A stretch of DNA of 53,629 bases from an uncultured archaeon (GCA_938017985.1 CALIKS010000020.1:1-53629); one strand, 5' to 3'; positions 1 through 7,854 are shown, counted from the stretch's first letter. The notes: generated by a model not told the origin, from the letters alone. Program-made: numbers and translations.

Positions 1-91
1 TTAAAACAACCTCCAATGTTGCGGTATCAAAATACCTATTCCAAGATATAAAAGCACATCATCAGATGAAATAATATTAATTATTCATTTT

Positions 92-99
92 TAATATAT
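92..99 (+). promoter_or_regulatory. TATA-like box of tRNA-Arg(TCT)
   Basis: An AT-only octamer (taatatat) is centred about 24 bases before the first base of the tRNA, in an AT-rich stretch. This fits an archaeal TATA box with transcription starting at or just inside the tRNA 5' end. Assigned by position only. Confidence 0.45.
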
Positions 100-118
100 T
101 TTGTATAGCGTTGTGGAT

Positions 119-193
119 GGGCCCGTAGCTCAGCATGGACAGAGCGCCGGCCTTCTAAGTCGGAGGTCGAGGGTTCGAGTCCCTCCGGGCCCG
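119..193 (+). tRNA. tRNA-Arg (anticodon TCT)
   Basis: A full cloverleaf can be drawn. The acceptor stem GGGCCCG (119-125) pairs with CGGGCCC (186-192) and is followed by a G discriminator at 193. The anticodon loop is CTTCTAA, giving anticodon TCT. The T arm is GAGGG-TTCGAGT-CCCTC. No CCA is encoded and there is no intron. It decodes AGA/AGG arginine codons, which are frequent in the genes here. All stems are GC-rich, as expected for a thermophile. Confidence 0.95.
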
Positions 194-402
194 ATATATT
201 TTTAGGATTTACATAGATGATTTACTATAAAGAGTGTCTTGTTTTAAAGCTAGGATGCATAATTTTCTGTAATATTTAAGATGATAAGATAAAGTGGATC
301 TTGTTAAATGGTTATAATTTGAGTTTTTTGAAGAGTAATTTCCATGGTTTGAGAGGTTTTTGAATAATGGTTTTTATGTGATGCTTAGTTTATTTTTAAT
401 GT

Positions 403-1161
403 ATGGGTAGGGTTGTTGTGGTTATTCCTACTTATAACGAAGCTGAAACAATTATTGACGTTGTTAAGAATGTTCTTGAATCTATGTCAATGAGTGGGAT
501 TGACTGTCATGTTTTAGTGATTGATGATAATAGTCCTGACGGCACTGCGAGAATAGTATCTAAGCTAGCTGAAGAAACTGGTAGGGTATCCCTCATAGTA
601 AGGCCGAGACGGATGGGTCTAGGCTCTGCATATATCGATGGCTTCAGATACGTCATAGAAAAAATGGACGCTGTCGATGTTGTGGTTGAAATGGATGCAG
701 ACGGTAGCCACGATCCTAAAGTTCTTCCACAATTAGTTCTCCCGGTTTTAAGAGGCGAGTTTGACGTTGTTGTCGGCTCTAGATATGTAGGATTTGGGAG
801 GTGGGGCAATAATGCTAGTGGAAGGGTAATAATAAGTAAAGGAGCTAATCTCTTGGCGAGGCTATGTACAGGGGTTAAGGCGAGAGATCTAACAAGTGGT
901 TATAGGGCCATCTCGACTAAGATATTGCGTCGTGTCATAGATGTTTTAAAGGAAGCTTCAAGAGGCTATACATTTCAAGTTGAGAGCATCACGGAATATT
1001 CATACAGTGGTGCAAGAATAAGAGAGATACCAATAATCTTCCTGCCTAGGAAAAAAGGAAGGAGTAAACTAGGAATAAGCGAGATTTTTTATTTCTTCTT
1101 ATGGAACATTAAACACTTCTTTACACGAAGAATTCTTATGATTTTGAAGCTTAATAAATAG
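403..1161 (+). CDS. Polyprenol/dolichol-phosphate mannose synthase-like glycosyltransferase (GT2)
   Basis: A 252-residue GT-A fold glycosyltransferase of the DPM1 group. It probably moves mannose (or another hexose) from GDP-sugar to a polyprenyl phosphate at the inner face of the membrane, giving the donor for surface glycosylation. Visible motifs are the N-terminal VVVIPTYNEAETI strand-loop, IDDNSPDGTA near residue 42, the metal-binding EMDADGSHDP near residue 95, and GSRYV followed by a conserved basic stretch. There are no C-terminal membrane helices, so it is the short soluble DPM1 form. It starts at ATG in an AT-rich leader and has no operon partners. The exact sugar and lipid substrates are not visible. 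Confidence 0.85.
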   Translation: MGRVVVVIPTYNEAETIIDVVKNVLESMSMSGIDCHVLVIDDNSPDGTARIVSKLAEETGRVSLIVRPRRMGLGSAYIDGFRYVIEKMDAVDVVVEMDADGSHDPKVLPQLVLPVLRGEFDVVVGSRYVGFGRWGNNASGRVIISKGANLLARLCTGVKARDLTSGYRAISTKILRRVIDVLKEASRGYTFQVESITEYSYSGARIREIPIIFLPRKKGRSKLGISEIFYFFLWNIKHFFTRRILMILKLNK

Positions 1162-1231
1162 TGGAGTGGCTATAATGTTTGTCGGAGAATAAATTTAAAA
1201 GTAAGAGTAAGTTATCAGTCCAGATTAAATA

Positions 1232-1978
1232 ATGAGTGTGTATTATATTGTGAAGGTGGTAAGGATGCAGAACTATTCGGAGTCTCAAGTTTATTATGAG
1301 TCAGGGATGAGTGATTATAGGCTAGAGGGCGCCTCATTCATAGAGGGATTGCCAGGCATAGGGCTTGTAGGAAAGATCGCTGTAGCATACATTTTAGGCA
1401 AGGTTAAGGCAAAAAAGATATGCAGGATGTATTCACCATATTTTCCATCCATAGCTTACATATCTGATGGAAGAATAATTCCTAATTTTACAGATTTTTA
1501 CGCAGTAGAAGAGCCTGCCAAAACAATCATTATGTATGGAAGCGCCCAACCCTCAAGTAGTTATGGGCAGTATGAATTTTGCGAGAAAGTTATAGAGTTG
1601 GCTGAGCAACATGGCGCAACAAGGGTTTTCACAGTCGGTGGACTAGGAGGAAAGGAGAAAATCTCACCACGGAGAGAGATTTTTTGCTCTTCAACTGATA
1701 AGAAATGGTTAGAGAAATATCTAGAGCTAGTTGATGGTCAGATTTATAGCGGACAGATAGTCGGCGCTGTAGGCATCCTCATAAACCTTGCGGGGAATAA
1801 GGGACTAGAAAACTTATGCATGCTTGTAGAGATAGGCGAATCAACACCAGACTATTTTGCAGCAAGGAGAGCAGCTGAAGCCCTAATCAAACTATGCGGA
1901 CTCAATATTGAATTGGATAGCGTTGAAGAAATTATGAAGATATCTAATAGAGTCATATCCCAACTAGAATCTTCATGA
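1232..1978 (+). CDS. PAC2 family protein (proteasome assembly chaperone homologue)
   Basis: A 248-residue PAC2-family protein. The family signature SFIEGLPGIGLVGKIAVAYI is near residues 35-55, with the usual TVGGLGGKE-type motif near residue 140. Archaeal members (PbaA/PbaB relatives) have been linked to proteasome core assembly; the partner of this one is unknown. The first ATG at 1232 lies about 35 bases behind the AT-rich box aaatttaaaa (1193-1202), so the mRNA may be nearly leaderless. An alternative ATG at 1265 has the ribosome-site-like GGTGGTAAGG directly upstream and would remove 11 residues of doubtful homology. The gene converges on the Lsm gene with 46 bases between the ends. Confidence 0.85.
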   Translation: MSVYYIVKVVRMQNYSESQVYYESGMSDYRLEGASFIEGLPGIGLVGKIAVAYILGKVKAKKICRMYSPYFPSIAYISDGRIIPNFTDFYAVEEPAKTIIMYGSAQPSSSYGQYEFCEKVIELAEQHGATRVFTVGGLGGKEKISPRREIFCSSTDKKWLEKYLELVDGQIYSGQIVGAVGILINLAGNKGLENLCMLVEIGESTPDYFAARRAAEALIKLCGLNIELDSVEEIMKISNRVISQLESS

Positions 1979-2024
1979 TTTGTTATCAATAAAAAATTCT
2001 TTGAGTTGCTAAACCGACTTGTTT

Positions 2025-2456
2025 TTAAGTCGTTTGTTCTTGTTCTTTTTTCCACTCTTCCCATATTTTTTGGACGCGCTCAGCAGCAGGACCTGTACCC
2101 TCGACAACTCCATCTTTAGTTACGCGTATTCTATCCATCACGACTATAACTCCTGCCTCTTTGTAATAACGTGCCATATTGGGGAAGAGGCGATTTATTC
2201 GTTCATATAATGCTTGAAGGTCAGGACCAAGCTCGATTAGCTCTATCATTGAGACTTCGCGTCCAGCTATGAATAGCTTAATTATTGTTCTTCCATCACT
2301 TGTCTGTGCATCAGCAAGCCAAAGACTATAGTCGGTTGGATTATAAGCTATTAGACGTCCACTTATTTTTATACCGCTAGATGTCGAGACAACTACATTC
2401 TTATCTAAGAGTAGTGAGAGTTCATCGGTGAATCTCTTACTAGCAATTGCAGACAC
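2025..2456 (-). CDS. Lsm (Sm-like) RNA-binding protein with C-terminal extension, SmAP3-like
   Basis: 143 residues. The first 75 form an Sm fold: Sm1 motif around VVVSTSSGIKISGRLIAY and the Sm2-like strand ending in EVSMIELIELG. The remaining ~65 residues (ALYERINRLFPNMARYYKEAG and a second beta segment) match the Lsm C-terminal domain described in archaeal SmAP3, so this is not a minimal Sm protein. Sm rings bind U-rich RNA. The start is GTG. The rpl37e gene that often follows archaeal lsm genes is absent here. The gene lies head to tail with nep1 (52 bases between them), so the two may be cotranscribed. Confidence 0.85.
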   Translation of the reverse strand: MSAIASKRFTDELSLLLDKNVVVSTSSGIKISGRLIAYNPTDYSLWLADAQTSDGRTIIKLFIAGREVSMIELIELGPDLQALYERINRLFPNMARYYKEAGVIVVMDRIRVTKDGVVEGTGPAAERVQKIWEEWKKEQEQTT

Positions 2457-2508
2457 TCTCGGTCCCTATACCTAATCTAGACATTTGTTAATATTAAACA
2501 TGTTTGTC

Positions 2509-3195
2509 TTAAACTATGTTTAATGCCTGTTCTGCAATGCATAATAATCTAGAGACTGCTGTCCAAGCGTCAAGCCTCATTCTTGAGATGCTTAATGAAT
2601 CTTCTGCCAGATTCTTAGTTTCTTCAAGGAAATCTCCATGAGGATAGCAGCCAACCATGAAGAGTGGTCTATCATTGCTTTTGAATATCTCATCTAATTC
2701 ATGTCTGTTTATTTGTCTACCTTTCTCAGAAAGAAGATATACATGTTCAGGTCTTAGACCATTTACTGTCTCGGCGATGTTCTTGTTACTTAATCTTAGG
2801 AGAATTTCTCCCGCATTTGTTTTGATCTCTTTTTCTCTATATAGTTGAGATAAAAGCCCTTTGAATCTTTCATATACTCTTGGAAGTCTTACTTTAGGGT
2901 TGATCTCTATGAATGCTTGGTCCTGTGTGTGACAGTAGGTCTCTAGGAGGCCGGCTTGGTTAAGTGGTGAACCAAGTGCTTCTAACAATGTGAAATGCAG
3001 TATGTCTGGTCTGCCACGCTTCTCTGGACTGTTAAGATTCTTCATTGCTGAGTGATGATAAGAAGAGTCTAGAATTGTCCATTTAGGGTCAAGACCTCGC
3101 CGTTTACAATATGCCTGAATGGCTGGATGGTTTCTAATCTCCTGCGGAACGAGCTCGACAGCCGCCTCAACTAGTAATAGAACAATTCTGGGCAT
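2509..3195 (-). CDS. nep1: rRNA small subunit pseudouridine N1-methyltransferase Nep1
   Basis: 228 residues, typical for archaeal Nep1/Emg1, a SPOUT-class methyltransferase that methylates a pseudouridine in helix 35 of 16S rRNA and helps 30S assembly. The signature KRGRPDILHFTLLEALGSP is near residue 58. The C-terminal SAM-knot region reads PLFMVGCYPHGDF and LDAWTAVSRLLC. The N terminus (IVLLLVEAAVELVP) is the expected first strand. It probably shares a transcript with the downstream Lsm gene; both are RNA-related. Confidence 0.93.
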   Translation of the reverse strand: MPRIVLLLVEAAVELVPQEIRNHPAIQAYCKRRGLDPKWTILDSSYHHSAMKNLNSPEKRGRPDILHFTLLEALGSPLNQAGLLETYCHTQDQAFIEINPKVRLPRVYERFKGLLSQLYREKEIKTNAGEILLRLSNKNIAETVNGLRPEHVYLLSEKGRQINRHELDEIFKSNDRPLFMVGCYPHGDFLEETKNLAEDSLSISRMRLDAWTAVSRLLCIAEQALNIV

Positions 3196-3350
3196 TTAGA
3201 GGGCCATTTTATATAATTGCCTTAGCATCTAATTAGGGTTGGTTTTGCCCTATACTTTGGGTTAAGTATAATAATCGCGCCTGTTATAATGCCAGATAGA
3301 TAACGGAAGATCAGAAGCGAGATGCATAATATTGGTGATGTGGTATACAG

Positions 3351-4601
3351 CTGACATTCCTAGGAGGAGCCAGAGAAGTAGGTAGGTCCGCAGTACTAGT
3401 AAAGACTGCTGGAGGAGCCAAGATACTGCTCGATTATGGCGTCTCCATGAATGATCGTGTCCATTTTCCAGGACATGTCGCACCAAAAGATATAGATGCA
3501 GTCTTCCTTACGCATGCACATTTAGACCACTCTGGCGCTATTCCTATGCTGTATATTTCTGGAAAGCCTAAGCTATACGCTACGAGGGCTACTTATCAAC
3601 AAGTCGAGATACTGTTGAAAGACATGCTAAAACTGAGTGGGTACTACTTACCATTCGGTGAGCCTGAGATAAGAAAAATGTTGATTAGTGGTAATTCAAT
3701 TAATTATGGCGAGCCGGTAAGGATAAAGGATGCTGAGATAGAGTTTATCAGTGCTGGACATATACCGGGTAGTTGCCAAGTAGTAATAAATGCAGACAAG
3801 ACATTACTATACACAGGCGACTTTACAACCATAAATACAAGATTAATCAATGGCTCAGACATACCTGGTGAGGATTTTGATATAATTGTTATTGAATCAA
3901 CATATGCGAGGGAGCCTCATCCACCTAGAGGAGAACTTGAGGAAAAGATCGCTAACCACGTTATAGAGACTGTAAACAATGGTGGACTAGTAGTCATACC
4001 CGCATTCTCAATAGCTAGGTCTCAAGAAGTGGCGTGCATATTATACTCAAAAGGTTACAGGGGATCTATGTATATGGATGGAATGGCGACTAAAGTGATT
4101 GAACTGTACTTGAACAGCGAGGACTTCATTGACGGTCTCGACCTGCTCACAAAAGTATACAAAAAACTAAGAATTGTCAGGGGGAGAAAACAGCGAGAAA
4201 GAGCACAGAGAGACTCTGGTGTAGTTATTACTCCTGCAGGAATGTTAAAGGGAGGACCAGCAATTTACTACACGTCTAGAGTTGCCGATGACCCAGCGTC
4301 AACAATAATACTGGTAAGCTTCCAGCTTCCAGGAACGCCAGGTGATATGCTACTAAGAGAACGAAAACTTAACATAGACGGTAAAATAGTTCCTGTCAGA
4401 GCACAGGTTTATCAGTACAAGCTATCAGCACACGCAGGAATGGAGCAACTCCATGAATATGTTTCAAGGATTGCTGGGAATAGTAAAATATTCACGATTC
4501 ACGGCGAACCTGAATCATGTGAAGACTTCGCCAACTGGATAAATAATAATACATCAAGCAGGGCTTACGCGCCGATAAGCGGCGAGACAGTCGAGGTTTA
4601 A
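3351..4601 (+). CDS. Beta-CASP metallo-beta-lactamase ribonuclease (aCPSF2-like); start codon unclear
   Basis: An RNA-processing nuclease of the archaeal CPSF/beta-CASP group without N-terminal KH domains. Counting from codon 3351: motif 1 Asp in ILLDYG (~28), HAHLDH motif 2 (55-60), motif 3 His in SAGHIPGS, motif 4 Asp in YTGDFT, then beta-CASP motifs A (VIESTYA), B (YKLSAHAG) and C (TIHGEPE). The first ATG in frame is at 3447, which would lose the conserved N terminus TFLGGAREVG and the motif 1 Asp. The frame is open back to a TGA at 3336, but holds no ATG, GTG or TTG before 3447. Either CTG (3351) or ATA is used, or a one-base frameshift separates it from the ATGs at 3322 or 3338. I give the conserved extent. 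Confidence 0.85.
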   Translation: MTFLGGAREVGRSAVLVKTAGGAKILLDYGVSMNDRVHFPGHVAPKDIDAVFLTHAHLDHSGAIPMLYISGKPKLYATRATYQQVEILLKDMLKLSGYYLPFGEPEIRKMLISGNSINYGEPVRIKDAEIEFISAGHIPGSCQVVINADKTLLYTGDFTTINTRLINGSDIPGEDFDIIVIESTYAREPHPPRGELEEKIANHVIETVNNGGLVVIPAFSIARSQEVACILYSKGYRGSMYMDGMATKVIELYLNSEDFIDGLDLLTKVYKKLRIVRGRKQRERAQRDSGVVITPAGMLKGGPAIYYTSRVADDPASTIILVSFQLPGTPGDMLLRERKLNIDGKIVPVRAQVYQYKLSAHAGMEQLHEYVSRIAGNSKIFTIHGEPESCEDFANWINNNTSSRAYAPISGETVEV

Positions 4602-4641
4602 GCGCAGTCCTTATCTGAATGTTTTATTCTCATTTTATTAG

Positions 4642-5124
4642 ATGAAGAGGTATAGTACTGCGGAGCCTTTCGAGATAGCTCTTAGTCACGATCTATTAAT
4701 AAGAAAATTATACATGGAGCTATTCATTATATTCGGTGCAGCAGCAATAATACTTATTCTATTTTCAAGAATACTTCTACCTGCATTAATCCTGATATTC
4801 TCATCAGTACTGATTGCTTTACAATGGGCGTCATGGGAGTTTAAGAGGAAGAAAAGAAGGCTTAGACTATGTCGTGTTAGAAACGTTAAAATAATTACAT
4901 ATAACGGTTCACCTCAAAAAATAGATAATTCACTGTTATCAATCAACTATGCATATTATGTCGTAGAAATTAGCTATGATGGAATGAGTGCAAAATACAT
5001 TGATTTTGAGGAGAGAAATGTAGGCGAGAATTTAATTGTTCTATTTGATCATAAAGATAGAGTGATAGCAGTCGCACCGCTTAGTAATCCCCCAAAACTA
5101 GAAATACTTAAAAAATTAGGATAG
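4642..5124 (+). CDS. Hypothetical membrane protein with two transmembrane helices
   Basis: 160 residues, not recognised. A soluble N terminus is followed by a hydrophobic hairpin (~residues 28-65, FIIFGAAAIILILFSRILLP and a second helix). Then comes a strongly basic patch (FKRKKRRLRLCRVR), placing the C-terminal ~85 residues in the cytoplasm. That part looks like a small beta-rich domain (YYVVEISYDGMSAKYIDFEE). The gene starts 40 bases after the beta-CASP nuclease on the same strand and may share its transcript. No function is proposed. Confidence 0.65.
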   Translation: MKRYSTAEPFEIALSHDLLIRKLYMELFIIFGAAAIILILFSRILLPALILIFSSVLIALQWASWEFKRKKRRLRLCRVRNVKIITYNGSPQKIDNSLLSINYAYYVVEISYDGMSAKYIDFEERNVGENLIVLFDHKDRVIAVAPLSNPPKLEILKKLG

Positions 5125-5186
5125 AAATAGTAAAGTTCTTTCCATTTAGTGATCTATGCGTTTTGGAGTAGATCTTTTTATAATAA

Positions 5187-6182
5187 TTAACTTTTGCGGA
5201 AGTATGGTATGACTTCTTGGGCAAATATCTTAATTGTCCTTAATGGATTGACGCTAAAGTCAGTAAATATTAAGTGGGTAGTGCCTATCTTTCTAAACTT
5301 ATCCATTATATCTATGAGCCCCTCAGCTTTCTTGAATAAGTAATAGTTTTGTAGAATTTCTTCATCGGTTACTCGTTGTCCCGTCTCCTCTATTTTTCTT
5401 GGGTCAGGCTCGTTGAAGTTTTCAGGTATCAGAGTGCCCGCATGATATCTACGTATCTTTTTTATTGCTCCCTCAATGTTTCCTAAGCCTCCCGCTATTA
5501 GGACTGCTTTCTCCATCTTTTTTACATCTTTGCCCGCTTCTGTTGCTCCTTTCTCAAATGCTGGAAAGATCTCGTCCCTACATTTCTCGACAGTACCATA
5601 AGTGATTAGGTGGTCTCCATACTTGCCTGCATAGACTGCGGCTTTTGGCCCACCTGCCGAGAAGTATATTGGGACTTTTTTCTTCGGCTTTACGTAGAGA
5701 AATACTTTCTCCATCGTGAAGTATCTTCCGTTAAAGTCAAAGAAGTCTTCGCTTATGAATAGTTGCTTAATGAGTTCGACAGCTTCGGCTAATCTCTCGA
5801 TTCTCTCTTTCCACGGGGGCCATCTACCCATGAATCTTTTTTCACTCATTGCCTCTCCTGAGCCAACGCCTAGGCAGAACCTTCCAGGATACATCGAGTC
5901 AAGCGTCCCCATTGCTTGTGCGATTATTGCCGGGTGATATCTTCCCCCTATCGGGACTGTGACGTCTACTCCTATGCATATTTTCTTGGTTCTCTCAGCC
6001 GCAGCCGCCATGACTGGCCAGACATAGAAACTATGCTTAAACGAGTGATGCCAAGGCAAGAAGTGGTCTCCGAACCATACCGAGTCGAAGCCAGCCTTCT
6101 CACATGGTTTTAGAAAATCCATTCTATACTTCTCATCCATCCAGAAAGACGTGTCTACACCTATCAAAAACTTACGAGCCAA
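5187..6182 (-). CDS. F420-dependent LLM-class oxidoreductase (FGD/Adf-like)
   Basis: A TIM-barrel, luciferase-like flavin/F420 enzyme that would transfer hydride between coenzyme F420 and an alcohol or sugar substrate. The core reads LIGVDTSFWM, GFDSVWFGDHFLPW, TVPIGGRYHPAIIAQAMGTL, YPGRFCLGVGSGEAMSE and VPIYFSAGGPKAA. These are hallmarks of the group that includes F420-dependent glucose-6-phosphate and secondary alcohol dehydrogenases; the substrate is unknown. The longest ORF begins at 6350 but runs through a tRNA gene. I choose TTG at 6182 (331 residues) because GAGGAG lies five bases upstream and the family's first beta strand follows at once. Confidence 0.85.
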   Translation of the reverse strand: MARKFLIGVDTSFWMDEKYRMDFLKPCEKAGFDSVWFGDHFLPWHHSFKHSFYVWPVMAAAAERTKKICIGVDVTVPIGGRYHPAIIAQAMGTLDSMYPGRFCLGVGSGEAMSEKRFMGRWPPWKERIERLAEAVELIKQLFISEDFFDFNGRYFTMEKVFLYVKPKKKVPIYFSAGGPKAAVYAGKYGDHLITYGTVEKCRDEIFPAFEKGATEAGKDVKKMEKAVLIAGGLGNIEGAIKKIRRYHAGTLIPENFNEPDPRKIEETGQRVTDEEILQNYYLFKKAEGLIDIMDKFRKIGTTHLIFTDFSVNPLRTIKIFAQEVIPYFRKS

Positions 6183-6187
6183 ATCAA

Positions 6188-6193
6188 CTCCTC
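6188..6193 (-). promoter_or_regulatory. Ribosome binding site that sets the LLM oxidoreductase start
   Basis: GAGGAG on the minus strand, complementary to the archaeal 16S rRNA 3' end, sits five bases before a TTG codon (6182-6180). It removes 56 codons from the longest ORF and resolves the overlap with tRNA-Leu. Confidence 0.7.
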
Positions 6194-6263
6194 GCAAAAT
6201 ATAAAACGCTAGAAAGATTAAAAATTTTCTCAGCCACCAGAACTCTCTCCATCGGGTTAGATC

Positions 6264-6273
6264 TATATATTTA
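6264..6273 (+). promoter_or_regulatory. TATA box of tRNA-Leu(CAA)
   Basis: tatatattta is centred about 32 bases before the tRNA start, inside the spacer between the divergent LLM oxidoreductase gene and tRNA-Leu. Spacing fits an archaeal promoter. Confidence 0.55.
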
Positions 6274-6299
6274 TCTCTAAAATATCTCATATAATGGTA

Positions 6300-6411
6300 G
6301 CGGGGGTAGCCAAGCCTGGTCAAAGGCGGCGGCCTCAAGATCATATTCAAGCTGGCGAGATGTGTGAGCCGCTCCCGTAGGGGTTCGTGGGTTCGAATCC
6401 CACCCCCCGCA
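6300..6411 (+). tRNA. tRNA-Leu (anticodon CAA) with a 27-nt intron
   Basis: The acceptor stem GCGGGGG (6300-6306) pairs with CCCCCGC (6404-6410), with discriminator A at 6411. The anticodon stem GCGGC (6329-6333) pairs with GCCGC (6368-6372). The loop reads C-T-CAA-G, then extra sequence (6340-6366), then A38. This puts an intron at the canonical position 37/38 and gives anticodon CAA. The long variable arm (TCCCGTAGGGGT region) and T arm GTGGG-TTCGAAT-CCCAC confirm leucine class II structure. The exact splice sites are inferred from position, since I did not fold the bulge-helix-bulge fully. Confidence 0.93.
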
Positions 6412-6720
6412 TTAATTTGCTAATAAATTATAAATGCTTGGATGCTGTTTATGTTTATCTGCCCTTCTTTAGATATGGTTTAGGATAGGAAGTAGCTGAC
6501 TGAAAAGCTGTAGTTTCAATTTCAAAGTTTGTTATGGAACATGTTGAAGAGTCTATTAGAGGGGATGAGTCTGTGTAAACGCTTTATTTATTGTACTAAT
6601 TTACTTCTTCTTTGTACGATGCGTTACAGGATATCTTTTATTTCTAGGAGTCTTGTGAGAGTTTTTCTTTCCAGCTCTTTTGCCTTTACATCATCTACTT
6701 TCTCGTGTTAATTGTTTGAT
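6412..6720. other. 309-base stretch without a supported gene
   Basis: AT-rich spacer between tRNA-Leu and the broken flavoprotein gene. A 60-codon plus-strand ORF (6529-6711) is Leu/Ser/Cys-rich and unconvincing. On the minus strand a frame of about 27 codons from 6708 towards 6625 reads like a charged helix (KAKELERKTLTRLLEIKDIL). It has no start codon and is preceded at once by a stop. It could be decayed gene remains; nothing else was seen. Confidence 0.4.
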
Positions 6721-7374
6721 TTATGGTGGGAGAAATATGAGTTTTTCTGGTGGTAGTATTTTGTTTATTTGGTTAGCTATAAGCATGAGTAGTCCTCCTT
6801 TAAGCATGTTTAGCGGTGACAGGCTTTTTTGGAGCTTATTATCTGATGAGAACCTCTTCATCTGCTTTTTCGTATTCACTTCTATTTTCTTTACAACTTT
6901 TTTCAGTAGTTTTTCGTATACTTTTGCAGCTTCTAATCCTTCTTCTTCAGCCTTTGTTATGGCCTTTACTGCCAAGCGTCCGCTGAGGGCGGCGTTATCC
7001 ATTCCCACGCCTCGATATAAATCAACTAAGCTTGCAGCGTCCCCAATCAGCAATATTCTTCCCTCTCCAGGGAATATTGTGCTTTTTAATGTAGAGGAGA
7101 ATCCTTCTTTTTTAACGACTTCGCCGTGAAGCCCATACTTTTCCTTAACATAATTGAAGAATTTATCTGCATATTCTAACGGGTTTTCGTTGGCGCCGGT
7201 GCCGATTACCCATCTGTCATCTTTTAGGTAAATCCATGCAAACATTAAAGGACAAAACTCGCGTTTATAGAACATGTAAAGCGTGTTTGGGTCAAGATTT
7301 GTCTCTCCGACAAAGTAATAGTTTATTGTTGCCCCTGGAACAAGCCGTGTTCTGGAATTCAGTTTCAATATTTT
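6721..7374 (-). pseudogene. C-terminal piece of a GGR/FixC-type FAD oxidoreductase
   Basis: Encodes the last ~217 residues of a geranylgeranyl-reductase-like flavoprotein. It contains the substrate-domain strands (INYYFVGETN, WVIGTGANENP) and the second FAD motif GRILLIGDAASLVD, followed by GVGMDNAALSGRLAVKAI as in the family. It has no N-terminal FAD-binding domain: upstream of 7374 the frame enters an inverted segment. A TTG at 7368 could in principle start a fragment. Related enzymes saturate archaeal isoprenoid lipids, but the substrate of this one is unknown. The other two pieces lie at 7373-7754 (opposite strand) and 7684-7848. Confidence 0.85.
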
Positions 7375-7384
7375 GAGAAGCTTA
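7373..7384 (+). repeat. Left arm of a 12-bp imperfect inverted repeat bounding the inverted segment
   Basis: TTGAGAAGCTTA. Its reverse complement TAAGCTTCTCAA matches the right arm at 7743-7754 (TAAACTTCTCAA) in 11 of 12 positions. The match stops just beyond these ends. Confidence 0.75.
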
Positions 7385-7683
7385 TTGGAGAGAAAATACC
7401 TAGGGAGAAGCTTTGCAGAAACGAGCTCTTTAAAGTCGAGATAGTAACTCCAACGGATAAGGTTTTGAAGGGCAGAATGAAAATGCTGAACTTCTGGAGA
7501 TCAACCTTCGATGATTGGCTTAACTCACTTGCAGAGGATGCTGGCGCAGATTTTCGCGACAATACTTCATTAATCGATTTCGTTGAAGATAAAAGTGAGG
7601 GCAAAATAATCGTTAAAATATTAGCGGAGGGCAAGCCTAAGGAGGTTAAAGCCCGCTATCTTATTGGTGCTGACGGAATGCTT

Positions 7684-7848
7684 TCACGGGTTAGAAGAAG
7701 ACTGCGGCCACAAGACTTTAATGGAAAAGCCTTTAGGAGTCTTAAACTTCTCAAGCAACAACGTCTTAAAACCACTTTTTGCTGCAAACCTTGCAGCAAC
7801 AGAACCAGACACCCCACCACCCACAACCACTACATCATACTTATCCAA
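7684..7848 (-). pseudogene. N-terminal piece of the GGR/FixC-type flavoprotein, truncated by the inversion
   Basis: Starts at TTG (7848-7846), six bases after the ribosome site GGGTGAT. It reads MDKYDVVVVGGGVSGSVAAR and then FAAKSGFKTLLLEK. This is a clear Rossmann GxGxxG FAD-binding beta-alpha-beta unit with the acidic ribose-binding Glu. After codon 34 the frame enters the inverted DNA and ends at a TGA (7686-7684), leaving a 54-residue product. The intact start and good ribosome site suggest the gene was recently functional or can become so again. Confidence 0.85.
7743..7754 (+). repeat. Right arm of the 12-bp imperfect inverted repeat
   Basis: TAAACTTCTCAA, 11 of 12 identical to the reverse complement of 7373-7384. 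It lies exactly at the codon where homology to the flavoprotein family switches strand. Confidence 0.75.
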
Positions 7849-7854
7849 CCACGC

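Larger units (their letters stand above)
7373..7754 (+). pseudogene. Inverted middle segment of the GGR/FixC-type flavoprotein gene
   Basis: This segment codes on the plus strand while both flanks code on the minus strand. From 7381 it reads IGEKIPREKLC, the motif that normally follows the first beta-alpha-beta unit. It continues with FDDWLNSLAEDAGADFRD and ARYLIGADGMLSRVRRRL, the central FAD domain motifs (DG motif). Reversed, it joins the minus-strand N-terminal piece at LLLEK and the C-terminal piece at KLLK-ILK, both in frame. The restored protein would be about 375 residues, slightly short for the family. The plus-strand frame runs on past the joint as junk to 7875. Confidence 0.85.

Noticed and set aside
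5156-5168. 13-mer atgcgttttggag repeated at 15965-15977
   Set aside because: Several 13-base matches are expected by chance in a window this long; flanks do not match and there is no third copy.
6183-6350. N-terminal extension of the F420-dependent oxidoreductase ORF
   Set aside because: It runs through the tRNA-Leu gene and its promoter and has no homology; TTG 6182 has a strong ribosome site.
6529-6711. 60-codon plus-strand ORF after tRNA-Leu
   Set aside because: Composition looks non-coding, there is no ribosome site, and no recognisable motif.
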